The translations under genes and the position numbers were made by a program. Under the pieces are notes generated by a model, which did not search any database, was not told the origin of the DNA, and saw only the letters and a program-made list of their open reading frames with translations. A DNA stretch of 64,000 bases from JAVSMW01 sp032027005 (GTDB lineage Bacteria; Bacillota; Thermincolia; Thermincolales; UBA2595): contig JAVSMW010000001.1 in assembly GCA_032027005.1 (NCBI GenBank), positions 124,001 through 188,000 on the forward strand, in the 5' to 3' direction. Of the stretch, positions 1-7,368 are shown piece by piece. The stretch's first letter is position 1. Every line of letters starts with the position of its first letter.

Positions 1-294
1 CTGGCTTATTATTTCAGCTTGATCTGCTAAACCCGTTAAATCCAGGTTAGCTCTGATTATTTTTACAACCCGCGGATCTTTTTCAACAAACACAGCAGAA
101 TCTGCACCCCTGCTGAGGGCTTCTATGCCTATGGCACCGGTTCCGGCATATAAATCCAAAACAGCCTTATCAAGCAACCGGTCACCAATAATATTAAACA
201 GCGACTCTTTAGTCCGGTCAGATGTGGGCCTTGTATTCATTCCTTTAGGTGCCTTTAACCTTCTGCCTTTAGCTTGTCCGGTGATTACACGCAA
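1..294 (-). CDS. rsmD: 16S rRNA (guanine966-N2)-methyltransferase RsmD, 5' part
   Basis: N-terminal 98 residues of RsmD, which methylates G966 of 16S rRNA with S-adenosylmethionine. The protein begins M-RVITGQAKGRRL, a typical RsmD start, has the TRPTSDRTKESLFN block and the SAM-binding LDLYAGTGAIGIEALSRGA motif. I chose the TTG at 294 because GAGGTG lies 8 bases upstream. The gene runs off the left edge. In related Clostridia rsmD directly follows recG; here recG ends about 12.7 kb away, so the pair has been split. Confidence 0.9.
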   Translation of the reverse strand, partial: MRVITGQAKGRRLKAPKGMNTRPTSDRTKESLFNIIGDRLLDKAVLDLYAGTGAIGIEALSRGADSAVFVEKDPRVVKIIRANLDLTGLADQAEIISQ

Positions 295-420
295 TTGTAT
301 TTATCACCTCAATACCATAGTTGGAAATATTAACATACTAAATTATAACATAACTTTTTTCAAAAATCGATTTTGTAAATAAACTTTTTTAGTCAGTTTT
401 TTCCATCATATTGTTTTCCA

Positions 421-525
421 TTAAATTCCATGTATATTTTCCGGTTTTCGGTTCAAAATAGACTCAGGATATCCTATTACATAAGCGAAAACGGAGGAAA
501 GGGTAAGAATCAAAACATCCCCCAT
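421..525 (-). CDS. putative 34-residue hydrophobic peptide
   Basis: Short reading frame (starts MGDVLILTLSSVFAYVIGYP, ends ENIHGI) preceded by AGGAGG with eight bases to the ATG. The first 20 residues are hydrophobic and could form one membrane segment; the tail is polar. It lies between the YkuK-like gene and rsmD on the same strand. I recognise no family. The strong ribosome binding site is the main support; chance is possible at this length. Confidence 0.4.
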   Translation of the reverse strand: MGDVLILTLSSVFAYVIGYPESILNRKPENIHGI

Positions 526-554
526 TTACTCTCCCTCCTGTTTCTCCTCTCCCC

Positions 555-582
555 CCGCCGGCTAATACCCGGCGGTTATTTT
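555..582 (+). terminator. GC-rich hairpin followed by T-rich run
   Basis: CCGCCGG at 555-561 pairs with CCGGCGG at 569-575 and is followed by TTATTTT. As a terminator it points to the + strand, where no gene is seen upstream. It sits just past the stop of the minus-strand YkuK-like gene, so it may act there as an RNA 3' end stabiliser instead. Confidence 0.45.
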
Positions 583-605
583 GACGTTAAATTTAGTTGA
601 CCAAG

Positions 606-1079
606 TCAATTTTTTGTAAACCGGTCGGCAACTTTAGAAGCACCATAAGAATCAGGCTTTATCCTAACCAAATACCCACTCGTATTAATCATACTGACTA
701 CTTGTTGAATCATTTCCCGGCTCCTGCCTTTTTCCCCTATATCGACATGAATTTCAATTGTTAAGCCAGGATTTCCGTCAGCTAAACATATTATTAAATC
801 TCCGGCCATTTCGAGACTACGGGATGCTTCTTCAAAAATGCGGTGCTTCAGCGTGAGGGGCGTTTGAAGAAAACTCCTGCAATAATAGAACCTGGCACCT
901 TTACCCTCTCTGTGGATAATCACAGCAGTTACAAAGCAGGTAACCTGGCCCGGCTGTGAATCTGTTCCGATAATCAAGCGGTATTTATCGCCAGGATGAG
1001 CATTGACAAAACCGAGAATATCAGTACACATTTCTTCCATTGTAATCTTGCCTTTAGTCGGACTGGTAAAATATATCAT
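606..1079 (-). CDS. YkuK-like (DUF458) predicted RNase H-fold protein
   Basis: 157 residues. The sequence F-SPTKGKITMEE near the start, IGTDSQ at about 40, VTAVIIHREGKGARFYY at 50-67 and the C-terminal KPDSYGASKVAD are hallmarks of the YkuK/DUF458 family, which is predicted to have a ribonuclease H-like fold; GTDSQ would supply an acidic metal ligand. The real substrate is not known. GGGGG lies about eight bases before the ATG. It is divergent from the glycosyltransferase gene at 1272. Confidence 0.8.
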   Translation of the reverse strand: MIYFTSPTKGKITMEEMCTDILGFVNAHPGDKYRLIIGTDSQPGQVTCFVTAVIIHREGKGARFYYCRSFLQTPLTLKHRIFEEASRSLEMAGDLIICLADGNPGLTIEIHVDIGEKGRSREMIQQVVSMINTSGYLVRIKPDSYGASKVADRFTKN

Positions 1080-1271
1080 AAGAATTCCCCCACTTTTATT
1101 ATAACAAACGGATTGGAAATTAGACCATTTCAGCAGTTAACATGTTTTACCAAAGGCTGTCACACGCTTCAGATTAATACTCAGGTTTCTTTACTTTTCG
1201 AAGGACTTGTAATATTATAGAAAAGGTATAATTTTGTCATAAAATCATTGAAAAGCATTGGGGGTTTAACC

Positions 1272-2441
1272 TTGCAGGGCGTTGAAAACCAGCACATAAT
1301 CTGTATCTCTTCAATAGATTGGGATCCAATCTGGACCCGGAAACAACAGATAATGTCCCGCCTCCCCAAATCTAATACCATTCTTTATATTGAGCCGCCG
1401 ATTACCCTGATTTCACCCCTTAAAGACCGAACTGCTTTAAGTAAATGGGGGATGTGGTTTAAAGGACTGCGCAGAATCAGCGAAAATATATACCTGTATT
1501 CTTCACCTATTGTCCTTCCCTTTGGTAACAAATCGCGGCTGATCAATAAAATTAACCAATGGTGGATAAGTCTTTTTCTAAACAAAATTATTTCCCGGCT
1601 CAAACTAAAAAATCCTATTATCTGGACTTATATGCCCACCTCAGTCGACCTGGTGGAGCGGCTTCCCAGTCATAAACTGCTCGTTTACGATTGTGTTGAT
1701 GAACATACTGAATATACCGGTTTAATAAATAAGGCACTGGTAACGGATATGGAACGGCAGCTAATGGATCAGTGCGGGCTTGTTTTTGTAACAGCCCAGG
1801 GGCTTTTTAAGGCCAAAAAAGATTTTGCCCGGGAAATATATTTTCTACCCAATGCCGCCAATGTTGAACATTTTATGAAGGCCCAGGATCCAGCTACTGT
1901 GATCCCTGCAGACATTGCCAACATCCCGGGACCAATCGTAGGCTTTGTCGGTGTTATTCAGGATTGGATTGACCTGGATCTGGTCGAAGCTGCTGCTTTG
2001 GCACATCCTGAGTGGAGTTTTGTGATGATTGGCCCGGTAGCTGCAGGTATTGATACTTCATCGTTAAAATCCTTACCTAATGTAACTTTCCTGGGAAGAA
2101 AAGATGTCAAAGACCTTCCCAGCTATATCAAAGCCTTTGATGTATGTATAAATCCTTTCAAAATGAATGAACTGACCGACAAGGTTAGTCCCTTAAAATT
2201 CTATGAATATCTGGCCTCTGGAAAGCCCATAGTATCAGTAAATATGCCCGGTGTAAAGGACTTTTTCGACGTGGTGGAAATCTCCAACAATACTGCGGAA
2301 TTCATCACAGGGATCGAGCGGGCGCTCACTAATGAAACACCGGAAAAACTTCAGGCCCGGCTTTGCAGGGCCCGGGAGAACTCCTGGGACAGCAGGGCGG
2401 AATTTATGCAGGAAAAAATATTACCTAAAATAAACTCCTAA
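1272..2441 (+). CDS. glycosyltransferase, GT-B fold (group 1/family 4-like)
   Basis: About 389 residues. It opens with a Rossmann-like strand (HIICISSIDWDPIWTRKQQ), has the central YDCVDEHTEY segment seen in this subfamily, the linker GPIVGFVGVIQDWIDL, and the C-terminal acceptor/donor block KVSPLKFYEYLASGKPIVS with the E-x7-type nucleotide-sugar site. An open frame reaches a TTG at 1248, but GGGGG at 1260-1264 points to the TTG at 1272. Fourteen bases later comes a nucleotide-sugar dehydrogenase, so the two form an operon likely making a surface polysaccharide. The sugar is unknown. Confidence 0.82.
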   Translation: MQGVENQHIICISSIDWDPIWTRKQQIMSRLPKSNTILYIEPPITLISPLKDRTALSKWGMWFKGLRRISENIYLYSSPIVLPFGNKSRLINKINQWWISLFLNKIISRLKLKNPIIWTYMPTSVDLVERLPSHKLLVYDCVDEHTEYTGLINKALVTDMERQLMDQCGLVFVTAQGLFKAKKDFAREIYFLPNAANVEHFMKAQDPATVIPADIANIPGPIVGFVGVIQDWIDLDLVEAAALAHPEWSFVMIGPVAAGIDTSSLKSLPNVTFLGRKDVKDLPSYIKAFDVCINPFKMNELTDKVSPLKFYEYLASGKPIVSVNMPGVKDFFDVVEISNNTAEFITGIERALTNETPEKLQARLCRARENSWDSRAEFMQEKILPKINS

Positions 2442-2454
2442 GGGGGGACACAGT

Positions 2455-3774
2455 TTGTCTACATCCAAATTAAATCCATCAGAAGTTAAAGTCGCAATTT
2501 TCGGCTTGGGTTTTGTCGGACTTCCACTGGCACTGAGTTATGCCCTCAGAGGCTGCCAGGTGCTTGGGGTTGACGTGGATCAGAGCCTTGTTAGCCAGCT
2601 GAATCAAGGTATTACTCATCACCTGGAAAAGTATAATGAAATTCCAATTCAGGAAATCCTGGCTGAACAAACTAAAAACGGCCGTTTCAGGGCTACCGCC
2701 AATGCTCAGGAAGCCCTGGCCAACTGCAACAGCTACATAATGACAGTTGGCATTCCGGTTATTAACGGCAGCCACGATTTCAGCCATATCGAATCATGTT
2801 CCCGCACAATTGCCGCCGGACTAAAAAAAGGTGACCTTGTTTTAGTGCGGAGTACAGTTGTTCCCGGTATGACCAGAAACTTTGTTAAACCGATTCTGGA
2901 AAAGTCGGGACTCACTGCCGGAGAGGATTTCTATTTAGGGTACTCCTCTGAGCGAATTGCTGAAGGCAAAGCTTTTGACGAATTTGAAAATATGCCCACC
3001 CTGATCAGTGGTATTAATGACGAGAGCAGAGAAAAGGCCCGCCGGCTGATGTCGGTAGTGACCCGGGCTGAGCTTCACCTGGCGACATCTATTGAAGTTG
3101 TGGAATCAGCCAAGGTCATGGAAAACATCTCCCGTGATGTCAATATTGCTATGGTTAACGAATTCGCCCGTTTTTGCGAAGGATTGGGGATTGACATCTT
3201 TGAAGTCACCAAAATGGCTAATACACACAAACGGGTCCAGCTCCTCACTCCCGGTCCCGGCGTAGGAGGTTACTGCATCCCCAATGCTTTACACTACCTG
3301 ACTCCTAAGGCAGATGACCTGGGGATTCCTTTAAAACTTCTCAGAACAGCCAGGAAAATAAATGAAGATGTGCCCGGTTTTGTAGTCAGTCTCGTTACCC
3401 GGAACCTGCCTGTGCCAACTAAAGAAGCCAAGGTTGCTGTACTGGGCATTGCCATGAAGGACTACTCCAGTGACGATCGTTTAAGCCCTGCTTTGGAAGT
3501 AATTAAACTCCTGGAAATGTCGGGCATTAAAGTGGCAGCTTTTGACCCTGCCGTGCCCACTGCTTATGATTTTAAGGTTAATTCCCTGGAGGACGCGGTT
3601 GAAGGTGCACACGCCATCCTGGTTCTGGCCAAACAAAATGGCATCGGTTACAATAACTACAAATTATTCAGAGAAATAATGAGTAAAGCCGGCACTCCGG
3701 TTATTGTGGATACAAAAAATTTATATAACCGCCGCGAAGTTGAAGAAAACGGATTCATTTTCGCCTCAATTTAA
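2455..3774 (+). CDS. UDP-glucose/UDP-ManNAc-type nucleotide-sugar 6-dehydrogenase
   Basis: 439 residues. N-terminal NAD-binding motif FGLGFVGLPLALSYA at 16-30, middle domain with ENISRDVNIAMVNEFARFCE, the catalytic-cysteine motif GPGVGGYCIPNA near 270, and the C-terminal UDP-binding domain (VLGIAMKDYSSDDRLSPAL). The family oxidises UDP-hexose or UDP-N-acetylhexosamine to the uronate using two NAD+. The FGLGFVG and GGYCIP forms fit the WecC/TuaD-like group. TTG start with GGGGGG seven to eight bases upstream. It follows a glycosyltransferase and precedes a strong terminator. Confidence 0.85.
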   Translation: MSTSKLNPSEVKVAIFGLGFVGLPLALSYALRGCQVLGVDVDQSLVSQLNQGITHHLEKYNEIPIQEILAEQTKNGRFRATANAQEALANCNSYIMTVGIPVINGSHDFSHIESCSRTIAAGLKKGDLVLVRSTVVPGMTRNFVKPILEKSGLTAGEDFYLGYSSERIAEGKAFDEFENMPTLISGINDESREKARRLMSVVTRAELHLATSIEVVESAKVMENISRDVNIAMVNEFARFCEGLGIDIFEVTKMANTHKRVQLLTPGPGVGGYCIPNALHYLTPKADDLGIPLKLLRTARKINEDVPGFVVSLVTRNLPVPTKEAKVAVLGIAMKDYSSDDRLSPALEVIKLLEMSGIKVAAFDPAVPTAYDFKVNSLEDAVEGAHAILVLAKQNGIGYNNYKLFREIMSKAGTPVIVDTKNLYNRREVEENGFIFASI

Positions 3775-3816
3775 GCTGGTTTTAGTCTTGAACTGTTTTT
3801 TAGCAAAGATATTTAC

Positions 3817-3858
3817 TGAGGTAATGCTGCTTCAAAAGCATGTTACCTCATTTTTTTA
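3817..3858 (+). terminator. rho-independent terminator after the dehydrogenase
   Basis: TGAGGTAA at 3817-3824 pairs exactly with TTACCTCA at 3843-3850, the inner TGC/GCA extends the stem, and seven T follow. It closes the two-gene polysaccharide operon. Confidence 0.85.
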
Positions 3859-3945
3859 TTTATGGAAAAATTAAAACTTTCGCATAATTATTTTTTGTTA
3901 TGGATAAATTAATCATCGTATTCAAAACCAAGTTCAGGTGGTGAC

Positions 3946-4935
3946 ATGATGAAAAAAGGTTCCTTTCACAGTAATTTTGGTATCAATATCGATATGGCTC
4001 TAGAGGCTCATGACATAGTTCGCGGCCAAACCGGTCAGGAAATCTCCGGTGTCAAAATGGACAAAAAATCCTTTGAATATGCCCAGGTCACAATCATTCA
4101 GGTCCAAGACGCGGCAGCTGAAAAAGTGATGGGCAAACCAGTGGGTACATATATAACCATTGACGCACCCGAAATAAGACAAAACAACAAACAAATTCAT
4201 AACGAAATTGCCGAGATTTTGGCCCAACAGTTAAGCAGTCTCCTCAAAATAGGACCTGATGCCAGTGTCCTGATTGTCGGCTTAGGGAACTGGAATGCCA
4301 CACCCGATGCCTTAGGACCCCGGGTAGTTAATTATACCCTGGTTACCCGCCACTTAAAAAAATATGCACCGCAGGACCTCAGCGGAGGCTTAAGATCAGT
4401 AAGCGCACTGGCCCCCGGCGTCCTTGGCATTACTGGAATTGAAACAGCTGAAATAATTAAAGGTGTTGTAGAAAAATCCAAACCTGACCTGATCATTGCC
4501 ATTGATGCCCTGGCTGCCCAAAGCAGTGACAGAATCGCCACCTCTCTTCAATTGGCAGATACCGGAATATCACCCGGTTCAGGTATAGGAAATCAAAGAA
4601 TGGCCATCAACCAGGAAAACATGGGAGTCCCGGTGATAGCCATCGGAGTGCCTACTGTAGTTAATGCTGCAGTAATTGCCCATGGTGCCCTGGACCAGTT
4701 TATGCAGCAATTAGCCTCCAATCCAGGCACAAGTGAAACAATCAAAAACTTAAACCCGCTGCTACTGGAGCAGATCGTCAAAAGCGTCCTGGGTCCATAC
4801 AGCACAAATTTAATGGTAACACCCAAAGAAATTGATGATCTAATAGAATCCATCAGTAAAATAATTGCCGGCGGAGTATCCATAGCCCTCCACCCAGCTG
4901 TGGATCCGGAGGAGTTTCATATGTACCTCCACTAG
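3946..4935 (+). CDS. gpr: GPR endopeptidase (spore germination protease)
   Basis: 329 residues, typical for Gpr. Seen: the N-terminal FGINIDMALEAHD, EISGVKMD, GKPVGTYITIDAPEIR at about 63-79, GLGNWNATPDALGPRVV at 112-128, the SALAPGVLGITGIETAEI block and DALAAQSSDRIATSLQLADTGI. Gpr cleaves small acid-soluble spore proteins early in germination, and two such genes lie 0.5 kb downstream on the opposite strand. ATG at 3946 follows AGGTGGTG; the next ATG at 3949 is equally possible. The last codons (Met-Tyr-Leu-His-stop) lie in sequence resembling the adjoining 113-bp repeat. Confidence 0.93.
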   Translation: MMKKGSFHSNFGINIDMALEAHDIVRGQTGQEISGVKMDKKSFEYAQVTIIQVQDAAAEKVMGKPVGTYITIDAPEIRQNNKQIHNEIAEILAQQLSSLLKIGPDASVLIVGLGNWNATPDALGPRVVNYTLVTRHLKKYAPQDLSGGLRSVSALAPGVLGITGIETAEIIKGVVEKSKPDLIIAIDALAAQSSDRIATSLQLADTGISPGSGIGNQRMAINQENMGVPVIAIGVPTVVNAAVIAHGALDQFMQQLASNPGTSETIKNLNPLLLEQIVKSVLGPYSTNLMVTPKEIDDLIESISKIIAGGVSIALHPAVDPEEFHMYLH

Positions 4936-5225
4936 CCTAGATACAGTACACAACGTGTGGTGTGCGGCATTCAGTCTGCAGTGGCCATTATCCTAAAGGG
5001 CGCTTTCACTTACAACGCAGTCCGCAACGTGTGGTGTACCTGCACTAGCCCCGATGCAGTACGCATCGTGTGGTGTGCTGCATTTAGTGCGCAGTGGCCG
5101 ATATCCCAAAGGACGCTTTCACTTACAACGCAGTACGCAACGTGTGGTGTACCTGCACTAGCCCTGATGCAGTACGCAACGTTTGGTGTGCGGCATTTAG
5201 TGCACAGTGGCCACTATCCCAAAAG
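4921..5225. repeat. imperfect 113-bp tandem repeat, about 2.7 copies
   Basis: The core gcagtacgcaacgtgtggtg recurs with small changes at 4943, 5017, 5056, 5130 and 5169. Spacing alternates 74 and 39 bases, so the true unit is 113 bp made of two related halves. Each unit also carries a tgtacctgcactagcc segment, and the last 20 bases of gpr resemble this segment. The period is not a multiple of three, so the open frames across it are not conserved protein. Confidence 0.9.
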
Positions 5226-5319
5226 GCGAAATCAGCGTTCATTATGTTGTGCGCGGCTTTTTTGGATACTGCCCAATGCAAACTGAGTTGCCGCACACCA
5301 ACCGAGTCGCACTGATTAT

Positions 5320-5361
5320 AGTTGCTGCATGTACTGAATATTGTTGCTGCATGTATGTAAA
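5320..5361. repeat. short direct repeat
   Basis: gttgctgcatgta occurs twice about 22 bases apart between the 113-bp repeat and the SASP terminator. No function is evident. Confidence 0.5.
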
Positions 5362-5363
5362 AA

Positions 5364-5392
5364 GGTAAGCGGCTTCAAAAAAACCGCTTACC
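5364..5392 (-). terminator. rho-independent terminator of the downstream SASP gene
   Basis: GGTAAGCGG at 5364-5372 pairs exactly with CCGCTTACC at 5384-5392. Read on the minus strand the stem is followed by TTTTT and lies just past the SASP stop at 5399. Confidence 0.85.
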
Positions 5393-5398
5393 TATCTA

Positions 5399-5623
5399 TT
5401 AGAACTGGGTTTTTCCAGCTAAGGATTGCTCATATGCTTCGATCATTCTCTTAACCATATGACCTCCAACAGCACCGCAGTCCCTAGACGAAATGTGGCC
5501 CCAGTAACCACCTTGGATTTGGTTGGTTATACCAACTTCATTAGCCATTTCATTTTTAAAGTTGTACATAGCTTGTGAAGCCTGAGGAACAACAAGACCA
5601 TTACGTTTTTGTCCAGTACCCAT
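5399..5623 (-). CDS. alpha/beta-type small acid-soluble spore protein (74 aa)
   Basis: Binds and protects spore DNA. Seen: the germination-protease region NEMANEVGI, and the DNA-binding SSRDCGAVGGHMVKRMIE. The ATG at 5623 follows a run of GGGGGGA at ideal spacing; an upstream in-frame start would add 11 residues without a site. It is almost identical to the next gene (5685-5903), from which it probably arose by tandem duplication; the 61-base spacer has no clear terminator so both may be read together. Its protease gene gpr lies 0.5 kb away, converging. Confidence 0.93.
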   Translation of the reverse strand: MGTGQKRNGLVVPQASQAMYNFKNEMANEVGITNQIQGGYWGHISSRDCGAVGGHMVKRMIEAYEQSLAGKTQF

Positions 5624-5684
5624 TAGATTGTTTCCCCCCTTTCGTTGATTAATCATGGTATCTGAACCTTACACAGAAGGGTGA

Positions 5685-5903
5685 TTAAGACCTGCCAGCC
5701 AGTGATTGCTCATAGGCTTCAATCATTTTCTTAACCATGTGCCCACCAACAGCACCACAGTCTCTTGAAGAGATCTGGCCCCAATATCCACCTTGAATCT
5801 GATTGGTGATACCAACTTCGTTAGCCATTTCATACTTGAAGTTGTACATTGCTTGGGCAGCCTGAGGAACTACGAGTTTGTTACGCTTTTGTCCGGTTCC
5901 CAT
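5685..5903 (-). CDS. alpha/beta-type small acid-soluble spore protein (72 aa)
   Basis: Paralogue of the preceding SASP, starting MGTGQKRNKLVVPQAAQAMY and sharing NEMANEVGI-type protease site (here YEMANEVGI) and the SSRDCGAVGGHMVKK DNA-binding stretch. GGAGGTGA stands six bases before the ATG at 5903. A sigma-G-like promoter lies just upstream. Forespore expression and cleavage by Gpr during germination are family knowledge. Confidence 0.93.
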   Translation of the reverse strand: MGTGQKRNKLVVPQAAQAMYNFKYEMANEVGITNQIQGGYWGQISSRDCGAVGGHMVKKMIEAYEQSLAGRS

Positions 5904-5931
5904 TAAATCACCTCCTCTCATCTGGTACTTG

Positions 5932-5961
5932 TAGTATAAGCTTCAGTTAAGAGCATTATAC
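5932..5961 (-). promoter_or_regulatory. possible sigma-G promoter of the SASP genes
   Basis: On the minus strand GTATA (5957-5961) and TATACTA (5932-5938) are separated by 18 bases, close to the sigma-F/G pattern (GNATA, then CATNNTA). The position about 30 bases before the SASP ribosome binding site fits. Confidence 0.5.
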
Positions 5962-6360
5962 TAGAAATGATTGTCTAATAATTTGGCAGATTAGGAGTGA
6001 TAAGCAATTTTTTGCTATTTATTTCGCTAAGTTATTTCGGGTTTTTACCTCGATTAAGGAACGGTTTCTGGTACTTACTCAAATTGCTAACATTATTAAA
6101 CTTGTTGCCCTTCTTCAGTCACCATCACCTCCCTCTTACCTAGTATCGACCAATAAGAATATTGTATACTGTGTAATTATTGGGCCCTTTTACAACATCT
6201 TATAGATTCCTGTTTGCAATTATAATGCAACTTTGCGCATTATCTCGGGGAATACTATATATCAAAAATCTTCCTGCTCCCCCTTGAAGGATTTTTGCAG
6301 TAAATTGGAAAATACTTAAATATCAGTATTTTCGGCGCAACTCTGAAAGGGGTAGGTTTT
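5962..6360. other. intergenic stretch upstream of the SH3 protein
   Basis: AT-rich. Apart from the SASP promoter and the small frame at 6032-6118 I see no gene. It must hold the promoter of the + strand gene starting at 6361; several TATA-like hexamers occur but none is convincing. Confidence 0.4.
6032..6118 (-). CDS. possible 28-residue basic peptide with CTG start
   Basis: A perfect GGGAGGTGAT ribosome binding site is followed nine bases later by CTG and a 28-codon frame rich in Lys and Asn (KKGNKFNNVSNL at the start, LNRGKNPK at the end). The nearer GTG yields only eight codons. Composition and location next to SASP genes recall the very small basic spore proteins, but I do not recognise it; a one-base error in the sequence could also hide the true start. 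Confidence 0.3.
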   Translation of the reverse strand: MKKGNKFNNVSNLSKYQKPFLNRGKNPK

Positions 6361-7368
6361 ATGTGGGATACAATAAAATTTATTTTCCCGTTATTTTTGA
6401 TTTCTGTAGTTATCATCACAATTGACCAACATAACAAAAAAAGGCCCAGTTGGAAACTGTGGGCCGGTACTGCGTTAGTTGGCTGTTTTATTTATCTTCT
6501 GTCCTTTTTGGCTGGACCACTTGATAATCTTTCACCGGGAAATCGAAATATCTCTGAGTCAAATGCCTCTTCAGGGCAATCAACCGGGATATCACAACAG
6601 GAAACTGAAACCAAGCCTGATGGAACTTCATCGGGGCAGGTACAAAATCCGAAAATCCCGCCAAACAACCAGCAGCAAAACCCCGGTGAGTCAACTGATT
6701 CAGAGCAAGATTCCGAACAAAAAGGGAATTCCCGGGAAACCGCCGGCAGCCCGCCGGATATGTTTCTTCCCCTTGATGAAGCAAACCAGGATACGGATTT
6801 TAAAGAATTCAGAGATGATTTTATCTCAGCCGTCAAAAGTTATGACCTTGCTTTTCTGAAAAACCACCTGTCGTCAGATATCCGCTACAGTTTCGGCGAT
6901 AACAATGGTATAAGCGGCTTTTGGCAGCATTGGCAGCTTAACAGTGAGCCGGAAAAATCTCAGGTCTGGTCTGAACTTGCCCAGGTCCTGACTCTGGGTG
7001 GTTCATTTGACAAGGACAAGGCTATTTTTACAGCCCCATACGTTTTCGCTAATTTCCCCAGTACAGTGGACGGTTTTGAGAATGTGGCTGTAATCAGCCC
7101 AAATGTAGACATCCACTCGGAGCCAAATGCCAATTCCCCTGTGGTAACAGGGGTTAGTTTCAAAATATTAAAGCTGGCCGACAGTAAAATTTATAAAACT
7201 ACCGGCAGCAACGAATCCGGTGAAGCAGCCCAATGGCGCAAAGTAGAAACATCCGCGGGAGAAGGGTTCATTAATGAGGCATATATCCGCAGCCCCATCG
7301 ACTACCGCGCCCAATTCCGCCAGGAAGACGGGGTTTGGAAGATGATGTTTTTTGTAGCCGGGGATTAG
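6361..7368 (+). CDS. membrane-anchored protein with C-terminal SH3-like domain
   Basis: 335 residues. Two hydrophobic segments (about 5-20 and 36-55), then a long Ser/Gln/Glu/Pro-rich linker to about 135, an alpha/beta domain of unknown family (DFKEFRDDFISAVKSYDLAFLK), and a bacterial SH3-like region around 240-320 with the typical VDIHSEPNANSPVV and WRKVETSAGEGFINEAYI segments. Such SH3 domains often bind peptidoglycan or peptides. GGGGTAGG precedes the ATG. It converges on nadE, whose stop overlaps its last codon. Function unknown; a wall-facing role is inferred. Confidence 0.7.
   Translation: MWDTIKFIFPLFLISVVIITIDQHNKKRPSWKLWAGTALVGCFIYLLSFLAGPLDNLSPGNRNISESNASSGQSTGISQQETETKPDGTSSGQVQNPKIPPNNQQQNPGESTDSEQDSEQKGNSRETAGSPPDMFLPLDEANQDTDFKEFRDDFISAVKSYDLAFLKNHLSSDIRYSFGDNNGISGFWQHWQLNSEPEKSQVWSELAQVLTLGGSFDKDKAIFTAPYVFANFPSTVDGFENVAVISPNVDIHSEPNANSPVVTGVSFKILKLADSKIYKTTGSNESGEAAQWRKVETSAGEGFINEAYIRSPIDYRAQFRQEDGVWKMMFFVAGD

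Noticed and set aside
4921..5225. Tandem repeat as a CRISPR array
   Set aside because: Units are too long, the intervals themselves are repeated rather than unique, and no cas genes are near.
4957..5315. Open frames of 73-109 codons across the 113-bp repeat, with repeated VWCTCTSPDAV-like phrases
   Set aside because: The repeat period is not a multiple of three, so the phrases fall in different frames, and there is no ribosome site.
5624..5684. Separate sigma-G promoter between the two SASP genes
   Set aside because: CATGATTA-like and TGTAA-like words are present but only about 12 bases apart, too close.
6479..6859. Overlapping frames inside the SH3 protein gene
   Set aside because: They are shadows of the longer gene, which has the signal anchor, linker and SH3 region in one frame.
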